Below, piece by piece: positions 46,113 through 56,022 of a stretch of DNA of 64,000 nucleotides; the stretch's first letter is position 1; each line of letters begins with the position of its first letter. Source of the stretch: Macrothele yani. Its lineage: Eukaryota; Arthropoda; Arachnida; Araneae; Macrothelidae. The notes under the pieces are model-generated. The model was not told where the DNA came from. It did not search any database and saw only the letters and a program-made list of their open reading frames with translations. The stretch spans positions 104,110,021 through 104,174,020 of the forward strand of contig CM076991.1 in NCBI GenBank assembly GCA_039090855.1, read 5' to 3'. A program made the position numbers and the translations under genes.

Positions 46113-46799
46113 AAATCTCCCCCGCCAAAATAAAAATGAGGGTGGCGCTAGACAGCCTAATTTTTTTTGCCTACATTAACCAACGCGATTGATTCGAATC
46201 AGGACAAGCTTGTGACAATACAATATTGGGCGGGCAATTTTACATGATTTTGAAGAGGTACCTGCATGCTAAGGTTTACATTCAGCTATTCTCCTTGATT
46301 TCTTTGGCAAACATATATCCATACACTTCACGACGATGACCTAATGGCAAAATAATTTAAAACATAGTTGACGATAAAATTGACGAAAGATTTCCAGCAA
46401 GCACATTGAAATATAACTAGCATGATGGGTTCCAGAACATTTTCTGATATTACATATATACAAACATGGTTGCTAATCACACTTCTCCTGAAAAATACAT
46501 GTACAGATACCTACCACAAATAATACTTTACACTTGATATTTTCATCGCTATCTCCATTCCACTTCATTCCTACATTACAATTTTACTATTGATCTCTAC
46601 AAGAATTTAACTTCACGGTGCAATTAATTCTCAAAATTTACCTCTGTACAACCATTCTTGTCCAGTTTGTATTAACCCCTCATTTAAGTTTATAATGCTG
46701 ATCTACGCTGAAAATTTCCGAAAACTGTACGACAAAATATGCATAAATTTTCTTTCAGTTGAAACATGAAATGCAGAAAAATTTAAGTTTTGACAATGC

Positions 46800-46935
46800 T
46801 GATAAATTACCTATTAAACACTTGAATAATTTTCTCAAACCTTATATACACTTACACTGCAATTTTCTACCGATTGAACTCTTGAATAATTTTCGCAAAA
46901 TCTTATATACACTTACACTGCAATTTTCTATATAC
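46800..46935. repeat. Two ~61-bp tandem units in the LTR-element interior
   Basis: CTTGAATAATTTTC...TTATATACACTTACACTGC occurs twice (46813 and 46874) with few differences. It lies in the AT-rich non-coding interior. Confidence 0.8.
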
Positions 46936-47483
46936 TAAAATTACTTACGCTAATATTATATACAATAAAACGAGTTGAGATAAATAACACTGCAAAAAAT
47001 CAATGCATTTCTTCAGTCTTTGAATGACTCCGCTTAAAGTTCAATAAGATCATAGATGATCATTGTCCATCTAACCACTTAAAAGGAGTAGCGTAAATTA
47101 ATGTCCGTGACAGCATATAAAAATCACGTTAGTGCAAATTATCAATTTGATGCACAAAAACTTAAATTGTCTTTTGGGAAATGTTCATGTAAACACAAAA
47201 TGTTCGTATGTACACGTTTCGCAAATTGAAAATTATTCTTATCACTGAAATACAAATGGAAAAAAAATACGTTTGGTGTGGATAGTTCATCACCAAATAT
47301 GAATGATTACGCAACATATTGCAGGCACGTTATTTGCAGTCGATGATTCAACATGTCGAAAAGTTTCAACAGCACTGAAGAATCACACTCGTTGCCTATT
47401 TGTGTGTCGCACCTTGCCGAAGATATTGCGTTCCCTAAGATTGTAACCCGGATCTGCTGGTTCCATATCAATGACGACATGGT

Positions 47484-48401
47484 TCAGCTGTATCTCGTTC
47501 CACGTTTTGGGGGTTGATAACCTTTTCCCATGTAAGTCTCCATGGTTGCATCAGGTATATTCCCACGCCGGTAAGGAAAATGTCGTTCTTGTTCGTTGGA
47601 TGAATCTCGCCGTGCTGTTTGAGTTTTTGTTGTCATTTCCGTCTGTCTGGATGTCCCGGTAGGGCATCGGTGTGGCTGATCAAAATGAGCAATTGTCTGC
47701 TTTCTCGGATTGCAAACTAATTGCAAATTCTCACTGACGTCATCCATCATGCTTATGATGCGATATGGACCTTCAGACAAATGATCAAATTTCTTACTCT
47801 TCCCAATATCTGCTTTCGGAGAGCTAAGTTTTTTAATGACGAAACAGGTGTCGACATGTTCAGTCTTGGGCGGCTGCTCATCTCTGAAGTGCACAGAATT
47901 ATGCACAGAATTCCTCAGCGGTGATTTATCTTTCCGACCCATTCCGACTCTCCAGTTCTCTCTTCGGGCACTCTGAACAGTGTCCGACGGCGCGCAGTTT
48001 TCGCTTCTCTGCCACCGCAGTCGGTCATCTCTAGGAGGTGACCTGGGTTGAGGCCTGTAATAATGCCTGCCGAAGAAATTTGAGGGATGCTTTTCCCTGC
48101 AATGCCGCCGCAGGTGAAAATGTGAACCACAGGTCCAACAACATTTCTTCCTATTTTGAATATTAGGGGCTCGGTATCCCATTGTTTCACGAAGCTTCTC
48201 TTTCTGCAATTGCATTTTCAACGCGATCACTTCGTCCGTCAGTGCTTTAATAGCTTTATCACTAGCCTCAAGTTTTTTCATCATCAGGTGCAACATGCTC
48301 CCTTGAGTATCTAATTGGGGCTGTGCATCCCTGCTATAGGGTTCTGTGGCGTTAAAACATTCCGAAGTGGAATTCTCGGCATTGAGTTTCATGCAATACA
48401 T
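47484..48401 (-). CDS. Gag-like zinc knuckle fused to integrase-like C-terminus
   Basis: 305 aa. Residues about 35-70 are likely coiled coil (LHLMMKKLEASDKAIKAL). Residues about 88-101 form a CCHC zinc knuckle (CWTCGSHFHLRRHC), the nucleic-acid-binding motif of Gag. An Arg/Pro-rich linker follows. Near residue 210 the pattern FDHLSEGPYRII...HFDQ resembles the GPY/F module at the integrase C-terminus. Protease, RT, RNase H and the integrase core are absent, so an internal deletion probably fused gag to the end of pol. The open frame and near-identical LTRs suggest it may still be expressed. The start at Met 48401 is the first in frame. Confidence 0.72.
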   Translation of the reverse strand: MYCMKLNAENSTSECFNATEPYSRDAQPQLDTQGSMLHLMMKKLEASDKAIKALTDEVIALKMQLQKEKLRETMGYRAPNIQNRKKCCWTCGSHFHLRRHCREKHPSNFFGRHYYRPQPRSPPRDDRLRWQRSENCAPSDTVQSARRENWRVGMGRKDKSPLRNSVHNSVHFRDEQPPKTEHVDTCFVIKKLSSPKADIGKSKKFDHLSEGPYRIISMMDDVSENLQLVCNPRKQTIAHFDQPHRCPTGTSRQTEMTTKTQTARRDSSNEQERHFPYRRGNIPDATMETYMGKGYQPPKRGTRYS

Positions 48402-48909
48402 GGTGCTGCAGAAAATACCAAAAAATGCTTGTTATATAAAAGAATCGATGAAAAAATGTTTTTCAGATATCACAAATTTTAACGTTCAGCAATAATGGTG
48501 CATATATGTTCTGATTATTGGCGGCGTGTGTTGTGGGATATCACTGTAAGAGTGGGTGGACTTTAAAAATGGAAGAAAATAAGTTTTACTTACAGCACGT
48601 CGCTTGACTTCATAATCCAGAATGTTTTTTGACACACACAGTTTTGATTGTCACACAAAGTCTAGTAGCAATATCACTGGTCCATCCAAAATGTTCCAAT
48701 CTGTAGGAAAATTCGAACCGGAACAGGTCTCCACGATGAGGAATAAAATACTCTCAGGTCCCACGTCGGTGAGTTGAAGACTCCACGTTGCTGCACTGAA
48801 GAACCAAATACCGAAGAACCGCTCTGCTTTTCATCGGCGATGCTCGAGTTCCACGCTGCTTAATAAAGATGCTCGGGTTCCGTACCGGTGAATGGAAGAT
48901 CTAGAGAGA

Positions 48910-48927
48910 GTCCCTGTTCGGGCGCCA
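48910..48927 (-). other. Primer-binding site, tRNA-Lys type
   Basis: Minus strand TGGCGCCCGAACAGGGAC, 18 nt complementary to the 3' end of tRNA-Lys as used by many LTR elements, six bases inside the 5' LTR. The first 12 bases equal the TRIM-t PBS. Confidence 0.92.
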
Positions 48928-48933
48928 TTTAAA

Positions 48934-49527
48934 TGTTACAGGGCTTGGAGCAGAATTCTATAACAGCACCCTGTGTGGAGGATTCGTTTTTGCTTCCTTT
49001 GCCGTAAGTTCGGTATCGGTGGTTTAATCCGTAATTATTCCATCTGGAGCAGATAAAAACATTACAAACCGTAGAAAAGTGAATCGACTGAAGCTAAATT
49101 TTGCAGTGAGGAAAACGTTTATTCAGATCAAACAGGGAATGTCACCAAGCTTCTGTCCTTTTCGTGCTTTCATTCTTTCCGTTCTCCCTCAGTATTCTAC
49201 ACCGCCGAAAATCCTTCTCTCTCTTTCCGGCCACTCAAAAACTATTCCTTCCTCCGTCCCTTTCGACCCGAAGCATACTGCACCCCCGCTAAAACTATCT
49301 TCCTTCGTCGACCCCTGCCACCGCGTTCCCTCCGGCTACACCCTAAGATGTCTCTTCTCCGAAAAACGCAAGATTCCCTAATTGCCATCTGCTGCGTCGC
49401 GTGGGAAAGGAAATACTCATTTGCCTTTCGTCCAAATGGCGGGAATTGAAAGGAAATGATTCCAATTCTGTATCACAAAAATGGCTACAGAATCTCGCTT
49501 CTGATAAATATGGAAGCCCCGGTTACA
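48934..49527 (-). repeat. 5' LTR of the 4.0-kb element
   Basis: Same length as the 3' LTR, with about six substitutions (for example at the seventh base after TGTTACAGGGC and near 49460-49516). Followed on the minus strand by TTTAAA and the PBS. Confidence 0.94.
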
Positions 49528-49550
49528 GATGCATAAAATCGGCATGCGCT

Positions 49551-49690
49551 ACAAGAATTTTCCCGTCCCTAATTTTGTGGTACTGGTTCCAGGAAAGGGG
49601 AAAAAAACATTCATGCCTCACCGGAACCCGCACCCATCTCGTACAAAAGGTCAGAAGCCAGCGTTTAGACCACTGCGCCAAAGAGCCGAC
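49551..49690 (-). mobile_element. SINE-1 copy, diverged and partial
   Basis: CCCGTCCCTAATTTTGTGG, CTGGTTCCAGG, CATGCCTCACCGG and ACCACTGCGCCA follow SINE-1 order on the minus strand, with the 3' part of the body and the tail missing. It abuts the LTR element, which inserted next to or in it. Confidence 0.75.
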
Positions 49691-49733
49691 TGAATTAATA
49701 CAAGAACTGTTATTAGTAGTTATTGTTCATGGT

Positions 49734-49879
49734 TGTGACATGCATGCACCGCAGAACGCACAGCAGCGAGAGCATACGTCCGCGTAGTTCAGTTGGGAGA
49801 GCAACTTACTCCGGAGTGAGGGGATCCGAGTTCGATGCCCGGCGTGGACAAATATGAAGTAGAAATTTATTTCGTCATA
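49734..49879 (+). mobile_element. TRIM-t copy F, solo LTR
   Basis: 146 bp, start TGTGACATGC, end TTCGTCATA. It has a tRNA-like segment GTCCGCGTAGTTCAGTTGGG with B-box GAGTTCGATGCC. Flanks TGGT and TGAT match at three of four bases. It is closest to the 33068 subfamily but with a longer 3' part like copy A. Confidence 0.8.
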
Positions 49880-51469
49880 TGATTTCTTTGTAAATTCATC
49901 TTTATTTTTAATTAAAATAATCTATTGACGAAATAAAAATGTGAAAATCGCATAGTGGCATTTTCTCTGTGTTAGAAAAAACATCTGTTCGTTGATCTAT
50001 CAAGAAAACCTTCCGAAATCTTCAGATGTTCACAAAGAATTGATTTTTTTTTCCAAATAATAGTAACACCTTTGAAAATTTTTATTCTGCGCGTCTTTCC
50101 GTGAGATTCTATTTTATTGAAATGGGAATAAGTGAAAGACTTTCAGCAATCACATTCGCACATGCAGATTTTGCATACCCTCATCCATAAGGCGCTTTTC
50201 CGCACCATCTCATAAATTACCACCTTTGCCTCTTAAGGATCCCATGAGTGTCGAATGTGTGGCGAGAGAATGTGTGGGCGAGTGAAAAAGAAGTAGGTAA
50301 CGTTTTCATGGAAGGCATTCGTACAAAAAATGCATTATGAGCAGAAGACTGTATGTTACACGAGAACAAGAAAGAAGGAGCTGTGCTGAAAAAAAAAAAA
50401 AGAAAAGAAAAGGGAAGGAGAGGATAAAGAATACTTCTATCTCTGATGCTTTTTAGTCGACATTGACAGCTGTGATGTTCACATCGGCAAACGTTACACC
50501 CAAAACCAATCAATTCCTCTCCCTTTTGTACCTCCAAGTGAAAAAGAATATTTTTTTTCTTTACGGACGTTACACTCGATTTCTGCTCTGCAATCTTAGG
50601 CCTTTCCTTAGCACCCGCTTGAGCCACTTTGTCCGGTATCTTGGACCATGTTCCAACACTTTACTATTACCATCCTTACACGTTTCGTTATTCGGTGTTC
50701 AATCGTCAAGTTTTCTTTCACTGTAGCTTTCAGACACGGCGAATTGTATGGGAGACGGTTGCTTTCCGTTCTTCAAACGTCATCTGTTTTTAAGAGAAGG
50801 TTTTCTCAAATCGTGAGCTCGCTGCTTTGTTGAGAAGGAGCCTGTTTGTTTAATCCGCGAAAAAACTTCAAGAGGAAAGTGGAAATCCTTTTTTTTTTTT
50901 TATACTACTCTCTTTAAATTTTTTTCGACTTTGTTTTCATGAACAGTCGATTCCTTGCCAGTTCTGTTACTTTCATAGGGAACAGAAGAAATCGTGTTGT
51001 TTTTGCACTTCCGAAGTCTTACCGCGCACGTTCGTGATTCTGACAGAAAAGTTTTCCCATTTTTTTAGCGTCCAAAGGAAATAAAAAAGACAACTCTGGC
51101 CGCTGTACTATTTGGTGGACCTATTGCTTGTTGTTGCTTTATGTTTAACGTGTAATGATCAACTATTGGAAAGAAAACATCAGCTTTCAGAGAAATGACA
51201 AAATTTTGAAACGAAAGGATGTTCCCTTTTACAAAATCCAACTCCACATAGGGGTTTTCTTTGATTGTTTGCGCGCATCTTGTCATATTTATTGCATCTG
51301 ATGTAACATTAATTGCCCAGCGAAAACAACAGCTTTATAGCACTTAACACAACCCGCTCCAAACAGATTTCCGACGTCATTGTTTTGCCATGTCAGGATT
51401 TATTTTCTACATAGTGAGAAATGCGTTGCTTCACATATATTTAAATAATTATATTTCCTTTAATCTGTA
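49880..51469. other. No recognisable gene
   Basis: AT-rich, with poly-T and poly-A runs (50047, 50391-50412, 50889). Several short open frames exist on both strands without domains. Confidence 0.4.
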
Positions 51470-52145
51470 CATATAAAACTGAGAGACCTCACAGACTCAT
51501 CACCGAATCTCAGAAACTACTGAACTTAGAACTTTCATATTTGGCAGGGATGTTCTTTTTACAACATAGAGGCGCACTAAGAAAGGATTTGTTCCTACGA
51601 TAACTTTAAGTGGGTCGAAATGGGTTTTTTAAATAACCCAGCTTTGATAACGCTAGGACGTTTTGCAATCATCGAGCTATTGTTGCCCAGCAACTGCAGC
51701 CCCGCCCTAAGTTTAAAGTTCTGCTTAGTATATATTTTGTTCAACATTTATTTGTTCTGAATTTATTTAAGAAAAAACCTTAAAAAATCACGTAAAAAGC
51801 CCTATATCATAATATGCTTTGCAGTTAAACATTTATTATCGTTTGACATATCGAATGTCAAGGTTTTTTGATTTGTTTTAAATTTATTTAACAAAAAAAA
51901 ACTTTTAAAAATATCACGTAAAAAGAGCTATATCATAATATGCTTTTCATTTAAAAATTTATATTATCGTTTGACATCGAATGTCAAGGTTTTTTGAGTC
52001 AAAATCAAATTACCAACATTCGTTTTCACCGAAGCAACGGTGACGTCATATAAGTGTTTTTTTTTTTTTTGCTTTGTTTTTTTTGAGTCAAAGTCAAATT
52101 ACCAACATTTGTTTTCACCGAAGCAACGGTGACGTCATATAAGTG
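51470..52145 (+). repeat. Repeat with two internal duplications; Helitron-like start possible
   Basis: It begins GTACATATAAAACTGAG and CAGAAACTACTGAAC, phrases that recur at the starts of many arthropod Helitron-type elements (inference). Two direct duplications follow: one of about 85 bp (51783 and 51900, ATCACGTAAAAAG...TCGAATGTCAAGG) and one of about 61 bp (51993 and 52083, GAGTCAAA...CATATAAGTG). The second contains TGACGTCA at 52041 and 52130. Confidence 0.55.
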
Positions 52146-52742
52146 GCAAGGTGGCTGCAATAAACATAAATATGCGGGTAGATTTTCAAAGTAATTGAAA
52201 TTTGAAAAAAAGAAAAAGTATCCCCCATGAGATATTAGCGATGGAAACACCATTTTGCTCAACATCTGACTTGCTAGCTTTCAAATATACAGTTTCGAAA
52301 AAAATTGTTTATAAGCAAGGTTCTTTTTACATTTATGCTGAAAGTAATAACGTATTTTGTTCTGTTTTCTAATATTATTTTGTTCTGTTGTCTATTAATA
52401 TTTTAACGATGAAAGCGAAGAGTAACGACATATTTTGATTTGTTTCGTGTAGGCTTGAAATTTTAAATTTAGAGTTATGAACGAAATTGCTTGTGTGTCA
52501 TCTGGTAGAATAAGTCAGGCAGCCATGTATTTCCCGAAAGTGCGAAGAAACGTGCAGTGTATAACCATTTCAACTGTATGTCATATATATCATCTGTATT
52601 TCAACTCTATATTTTAATATCATCACTTTCGAAGAAAGGGTATTTAGCTAGTGTCTTTATATGCAAAGCAGTGACGCTTCTTAGAAAAAAGAGAATTAGC
52701 GGTTTCGAAGAATAAACAAGGAAAACGTATATTAATTTTTAA
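52146..52742. other. No recognisable gene
   Basis: AT-rich, no motif seen. Confidence 0.4.
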
Positions 52743-52894
52743 CCCTTTAAGTGGCCGATGTATCTCAACGAAATTGTGCCCAAAATTTCTGTCCTCCTCA
52801 AACAGAACTTTTAACAAAGTTGCCGGGTTACACGAAAGCTACTGTAAAACTATTCCTTTCCATCTCTCATTTCGACAGAATCGACTATATATCT

Positions 52895-53770
52895 TGTAAT
52901 GTATACTCTATATTCACTTTCCTTTTGATTTTACTATCTCTGGTTATTTTATTTTACTATGTAAATTATCTTCTTACTGAACGAAATATTATTTCACCCG
53001 ATGAATGAGATCTGGCAATGAGTGTAAGTCATGACGTGGTGGTAGCCAGTATATATAGGCGCGTTCATCGATAGCGAAAGGGAGATTTTGTTGTTATAAG
53101 GAGAGATTTTGGTGTTATAAGGAGAGAGATTTTGTTGTTATAAAGAGCGGTTGGTGTTGTACGGAGAGATTTTGTTGTTATAAGGAGAGCTTTTGTTGTT
53201 ATAGGGAGATCGCTTGTTCTATGTGATTAGTTGGATTCTTCATTATTGTGAAACAAGTTGTGTGTGTGTGCTTTGGACGACCAAGAGTTGCATAATAAAA
53301 AAGCTTGTAGTAAGTACGTCTTTCTCAATTCATAGTTTTTGTCAGACCTCTGTCTGGCTGTTAGGTTTATATCATTAGTTTATTACCATTAACAACCAGC
53401 GTTAAGACTTTATTCATTCTAATTACTGCTACAACATTACTACCAGTTATAAGTTTGTTCAATACTATTACTACACTACTAGCAGGAGACTTTACTCATG
53501 TTCTTAATTAACTAGTAACAACAACCATTTGAATTCACTATTTGAAGCTTAGTACAAGCATATCATTCAGTAGCAGAAGCATTATACTTAGCTCAGTAGG
53601 AAAGCTTCATTATTATCATTAGCTAGCTGGTAGAAAGAGCTTATTCATTATAATTAGCTTAGCGGAAAGCAAAATAAAGCTAATTCATTATAATCTGTCG
53701 CTAGCAGTAAGTGCGCCCTTATGGCATTTAGTCTTATAATTTACAGTCTGCTTCCCTTATAGTGCTTTAT
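52895..53770 (+). mobile_element. LTR-like insert, diverged relative of the solo LTRs
   Basis: The start TGTAATGTATACTCTATATTCACTTTCC-like region (52895) parallels the start of the LTR at 54213, and later phrases follow the same order: CTATGTAAATTAT, GAATGAGATCTGGCAA, a short (GT)n, AATAAAAAAGC and a CTGTCTGGC string. A TATA box (TATATATAGG, 53052) precedes a small tandem array. The same DNA is absent from the sister repeat at 60082. The right border was not resolved. Confidence 0.4.
53075..53220 (+). repeat. Short tandem array downstream of a TATA box
   Basis: About seven imperfect copies of GGAGATTTTGTTGTTATAA. They start about 30 bp after TATATATAGG, so they would lie in the 5' part of any transcript. 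Confidence 0.75.
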
Positions 53771-54212
53771 TCTCTGCTCCCCGACCCAAGAAATGATTGG
53801 GAAGAACTAATCCCACTGACACGGACATCATCCCAGTTGGTAGAAGCAAGTTCCTGAACATCTTTTCTCTCCTTTCTTAGGTTCTTTGCCATTTCTGTAG
53901 TATTTTCGAGAGAAAAAGTAATATAATAGGAATAATTAAGGATAATCATTCCCCGTAAATGACCACTTTTGAATGACAAACCTAAAGGAAAAGCAACGCT
54001 TTCTGATCTGCAGGTTCACTCGTTCCTATCGAGTTTGGGCCACTTCTTCGACAGCGAATATATATATATATTCGTTCGAACTGATTTCAAACAATTTTGC
54101 TAACTCCGAGCTAATTCGTTCTAGCTGGTTAAAGGGTTTAAACAAGCAGAAACTTAAGTGCATATGAAAATGCAGAATATGTAAAAATTATTTGTGAAAT
54201 GCATAAAACCTT

Positions 54213-54428
54213 TGTGACGTATATTTTAATATAACTTTCGTTTTTAGTTCCTTTTCCTATGTAAATTTGAGTTTGTTCTGCTTTATACTTCCAAACTTAA
54301 CGTTATGTCTTTTCCCTCAAACGAGAATGAGATGAGGTTGGCAACACATTTAAGGCCAGAGTGAAAGTGACGTATGACTGTGATAAGAACGATGGATAAA
54401 AAGGACAATACAACAGTCGCCAGTGTGG

Positions 54429-54507
<79 letters not shown>

Positions 54508-54737
54508 CGTTCAATTAGATAAATGTAATCTGATATCTGCTGTCTTATATTGTGGAGTTCTACTAAAATTCGTGCTGGACCAATAAAAAGTTATCGTAAG
54601 TTGACTTATGTTTATGTTTTGTCTGGCCGTAAAAGCTTAATTAGGAACTATTGCATCGCATTTTTATTTAGTTCAGCATTCCTTAGACATAACGTAACAC
54701 CCATCTTGCTCACGGAAAAAAAAAACATTACGTTATA
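54213..54737 (+). mobile_element. Solo LTR, TGTGACG...CGTTATA family
   Basis: 525 bp. It starts TGTGACGTATATT and ends CATTACGTTATA, the same termini as the TRIM-t LTRs. The TSD CCTT is exact at 54209-54212 and 54738-54741. A polyadenylation signal AATAAA lies at 54592. A (GT)37 microsatellite (54431-54504) lies in the middle. The sister copy at 23059 has only a short GT run. Confidence 0.82.
54431..54504. repeat. (GT)37 microsatellite
   Basis: Uninterrupted GT dinucleotides over 74 bp inside the solo LTR. Confidence 0.97.
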
Positions 54738-55067
54738 CCTTTCAGGAAAGATTGAATGTAAACATAACATATTTGCACTTCTGTCCCTTTTGCAAATAGC
54801 TAAATGTGCATAACTTAAACATAGAGGCGTGAAAGAGTTGAACAAAGTAATATGAACACCATGATTAAAAGAGTTATTGTTATTCGTGTAGGATACACTG
54901 AAAAAAAAAACCGTTGTGATTACCTTTTGTTTATCTCTTCTTTGATAATATTCTCTAGGTCAGTGCTATTCAACCTGTGGTACGTGAAGGGGTACGCAAA
55001 AATATTTAATAATTGGCTTTTTGAAGAAAAATTATTCCCCATACTAGAAAAAAAATAAATGTTTTAA

Positions 55068-55301
55068 ATGCAAAAAATGGGCAGACATAAGTCGAATGCA
55101 TCGCTTTTAGCAAGTGGCAATATTCAGGAAGCATCGGAAAGAATTGTAGACAGACAAGCGAAAGCCTTACTTCCCTCCACTGCAAGGGAAGCTGAAAGTG
55201 GCAAGGCGATGACGGAGAGGGTCAAAAACCCTTCTTATCGGTTGAGAAGCAAGCAACAGAATACCGTCTTTGATCTGAAAACAATCAAAGCTCGCATGTA
55301 A
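55068..55301 (+). pseudogene. Unrecognised 77-aa frame in the hAT 5' region
   Basis: Open frame MGRHKSNASLLASG... ending KTIKARM, polar and basic, with no domain I recognise. It may be an additional N-terminal hAT exon or accidental. Confidence 0.25.
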
Positions 55302-55413
55302 CTTCCCGTGCATCCGCCATTTTCACTCCATGTATTTTATCAGCAGTTTCTCCTTGAGGAATGAGATTAGAACTGCAACCATTTCTGAAACTTTTTTCTC
55401 TCACTGTAAGTAC

Positions 55414-55908
55414 TGTAACGTACCAGGAGATGTGACGTACCTGCCCGAAGGACGCACACGACATAAAGGCAGATAGGAATCAGAACAAAACGTCCGCGTA
55501 GCTCAATTGGTAGAGTGACTTATTCCGGAATGAGGGGATCCGGGTTCGAATCCTGGCGTGGACAGAAATGACGGAGAAATTTACTTCGTTATAATGGCGC
55601 CCGAACTATCCGGATGACCCGACTGTTCGAAATCTCGCATTGGTGTGATGTTCTTTCCACACCGCGAGATAGGAAAAATAAGAGAATCCCTTCTCTAGCA
55701 CTTCGAAAAAAAAATAAGGAGGAGATGATGTAACGTACCAGGAGATGTGACGTACCTGCCCGAAGGACGCACACGACATAAAGGCAGATAGGAATCAGAA
55801 TAAAACGTCCGCGTAGCTCAATTGGTAGAGTGACTTATTCCGGAATGAGGGGATCCGGGTTTGAATCCCGGCGTGGACAGAAATGACGGAAAAATTTACT
55901 TCGTTATA
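55414..55908 (+). mobile_element. TRIM-t copy G, complete, extended LTRs
   Basis: LTRs of 180 bp (55414-55593 and 55729-55908), about 98% identical. Each starts TGTAACGTACCAGGAGA before the family TGTGACGTACC, a 17-bp extension that looks like a partial duplication of the LTR start. The PBS TGGCGCCCGAAC (55595-55606) comes one base after the LTR. The purine tract AAGGAGGAGATGA (55716-55728) abuts the 3' LTR. The TSD GTAC is at 55410-55413 and 55909-55912. The core is only 135 bp, a deletion form of the 260-bp core of copies A, B and C. Confidence 0.93.
55493..55563 (+). promoter_or_regulatory. tRNA-like Pol III promoter within the TRIM LTR
   Basis: It folds as a tRNA: acceptor TCCGCGT with GCGTGGA, D-arm CTCA/GAGT, T-arm CCGGG-TTCGAAT-CCTGG. 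The A-box is at 55499-55515 and the B-box GGGTTCGAATCC at 55542-55553. The anticodon arm is abnormal (CTTATT CCGG AATGAG, no standard 7-base loop). It is therefore a tRNA-derived promoter rather than a working tRNA. Present in all TRIM-t LTRs. Confidence 0.75.
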
Positions 55909-56022
55909 GTACATTTAGAAAAAGTTTCGTTTGCCAGGGATAAGTTCATTGTAAAAAGAAAGCGCGATGGTAAGGGTGGCATTTATAAGGGTGATAATGT
56001 TGAATCACAATAATCCTGCAAT

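Larger units (their letters stand above)
45519..49527 (-). mobile_element. LTR retrotransposon, non-autonomous, 4.0 kb
   Basis: Two LTRs of 594 bp (45519-46112 and 48934-49527) differ at about six positions (99% identical), so the insertion is recent. Element orientation is minus: LTR TGTAACC...CCTGTAACA, PBS at 48927-48910, one frame (48401-47484), a 1.3-kb AT-rich non-coding stretch (47480-46200), a G-rich purine tract at 46126-46113, then the 3' LTR. The TSD GATG is at 45515-45518 and 49528-49531. No RT, RNase H or integrase catalytic core is present. Confidence 0.94.
52743..54136. mobile_element. TTAA-flanked repeat with CCCTTT ends (piggyBac-like?)
   Basis: Left TTAA-CCCTTTAAGTGGCCGATG; right GCTGGTTAAAGGG-TTTAA. 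A second copy is at 60082. CCCTTT ends at TTAA are typical of piggyBac-derived elements. No transposase is present. An LTR-like insert (52895 to about 53770) accounts for most of the length. Shared sequence includes GACAGCGAATATAT...TTCGTTCGA near the right end. Confidence 0.45.

Noticed and set aside
47471..47924. Plus-strand frames at 47471-47662 and 47721-47924
   Set aside because: They are shadows of the 305-aa minus-strand frame with the zinc knuckle.
45664..49381. Duplicated 100-aa gene at 45664-45966 and 49079-49381
   Set aside because: Both lie in the two LTRs of one retrotransposon, opposite to its coding strand. The identity reflects LTR duplication, not a gene pair.
45519..49527. 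Assembly duplication as explanation for the 594-bp repeats
   Set aside because: The 4-bp TSD, PBS and purine tract are all at the positions required for LTRs, and the copies differ at several bases.
54374..54586. 70-aa frame with (Val-Cys)n
   Set aside because: Created by the GT microsatellite.
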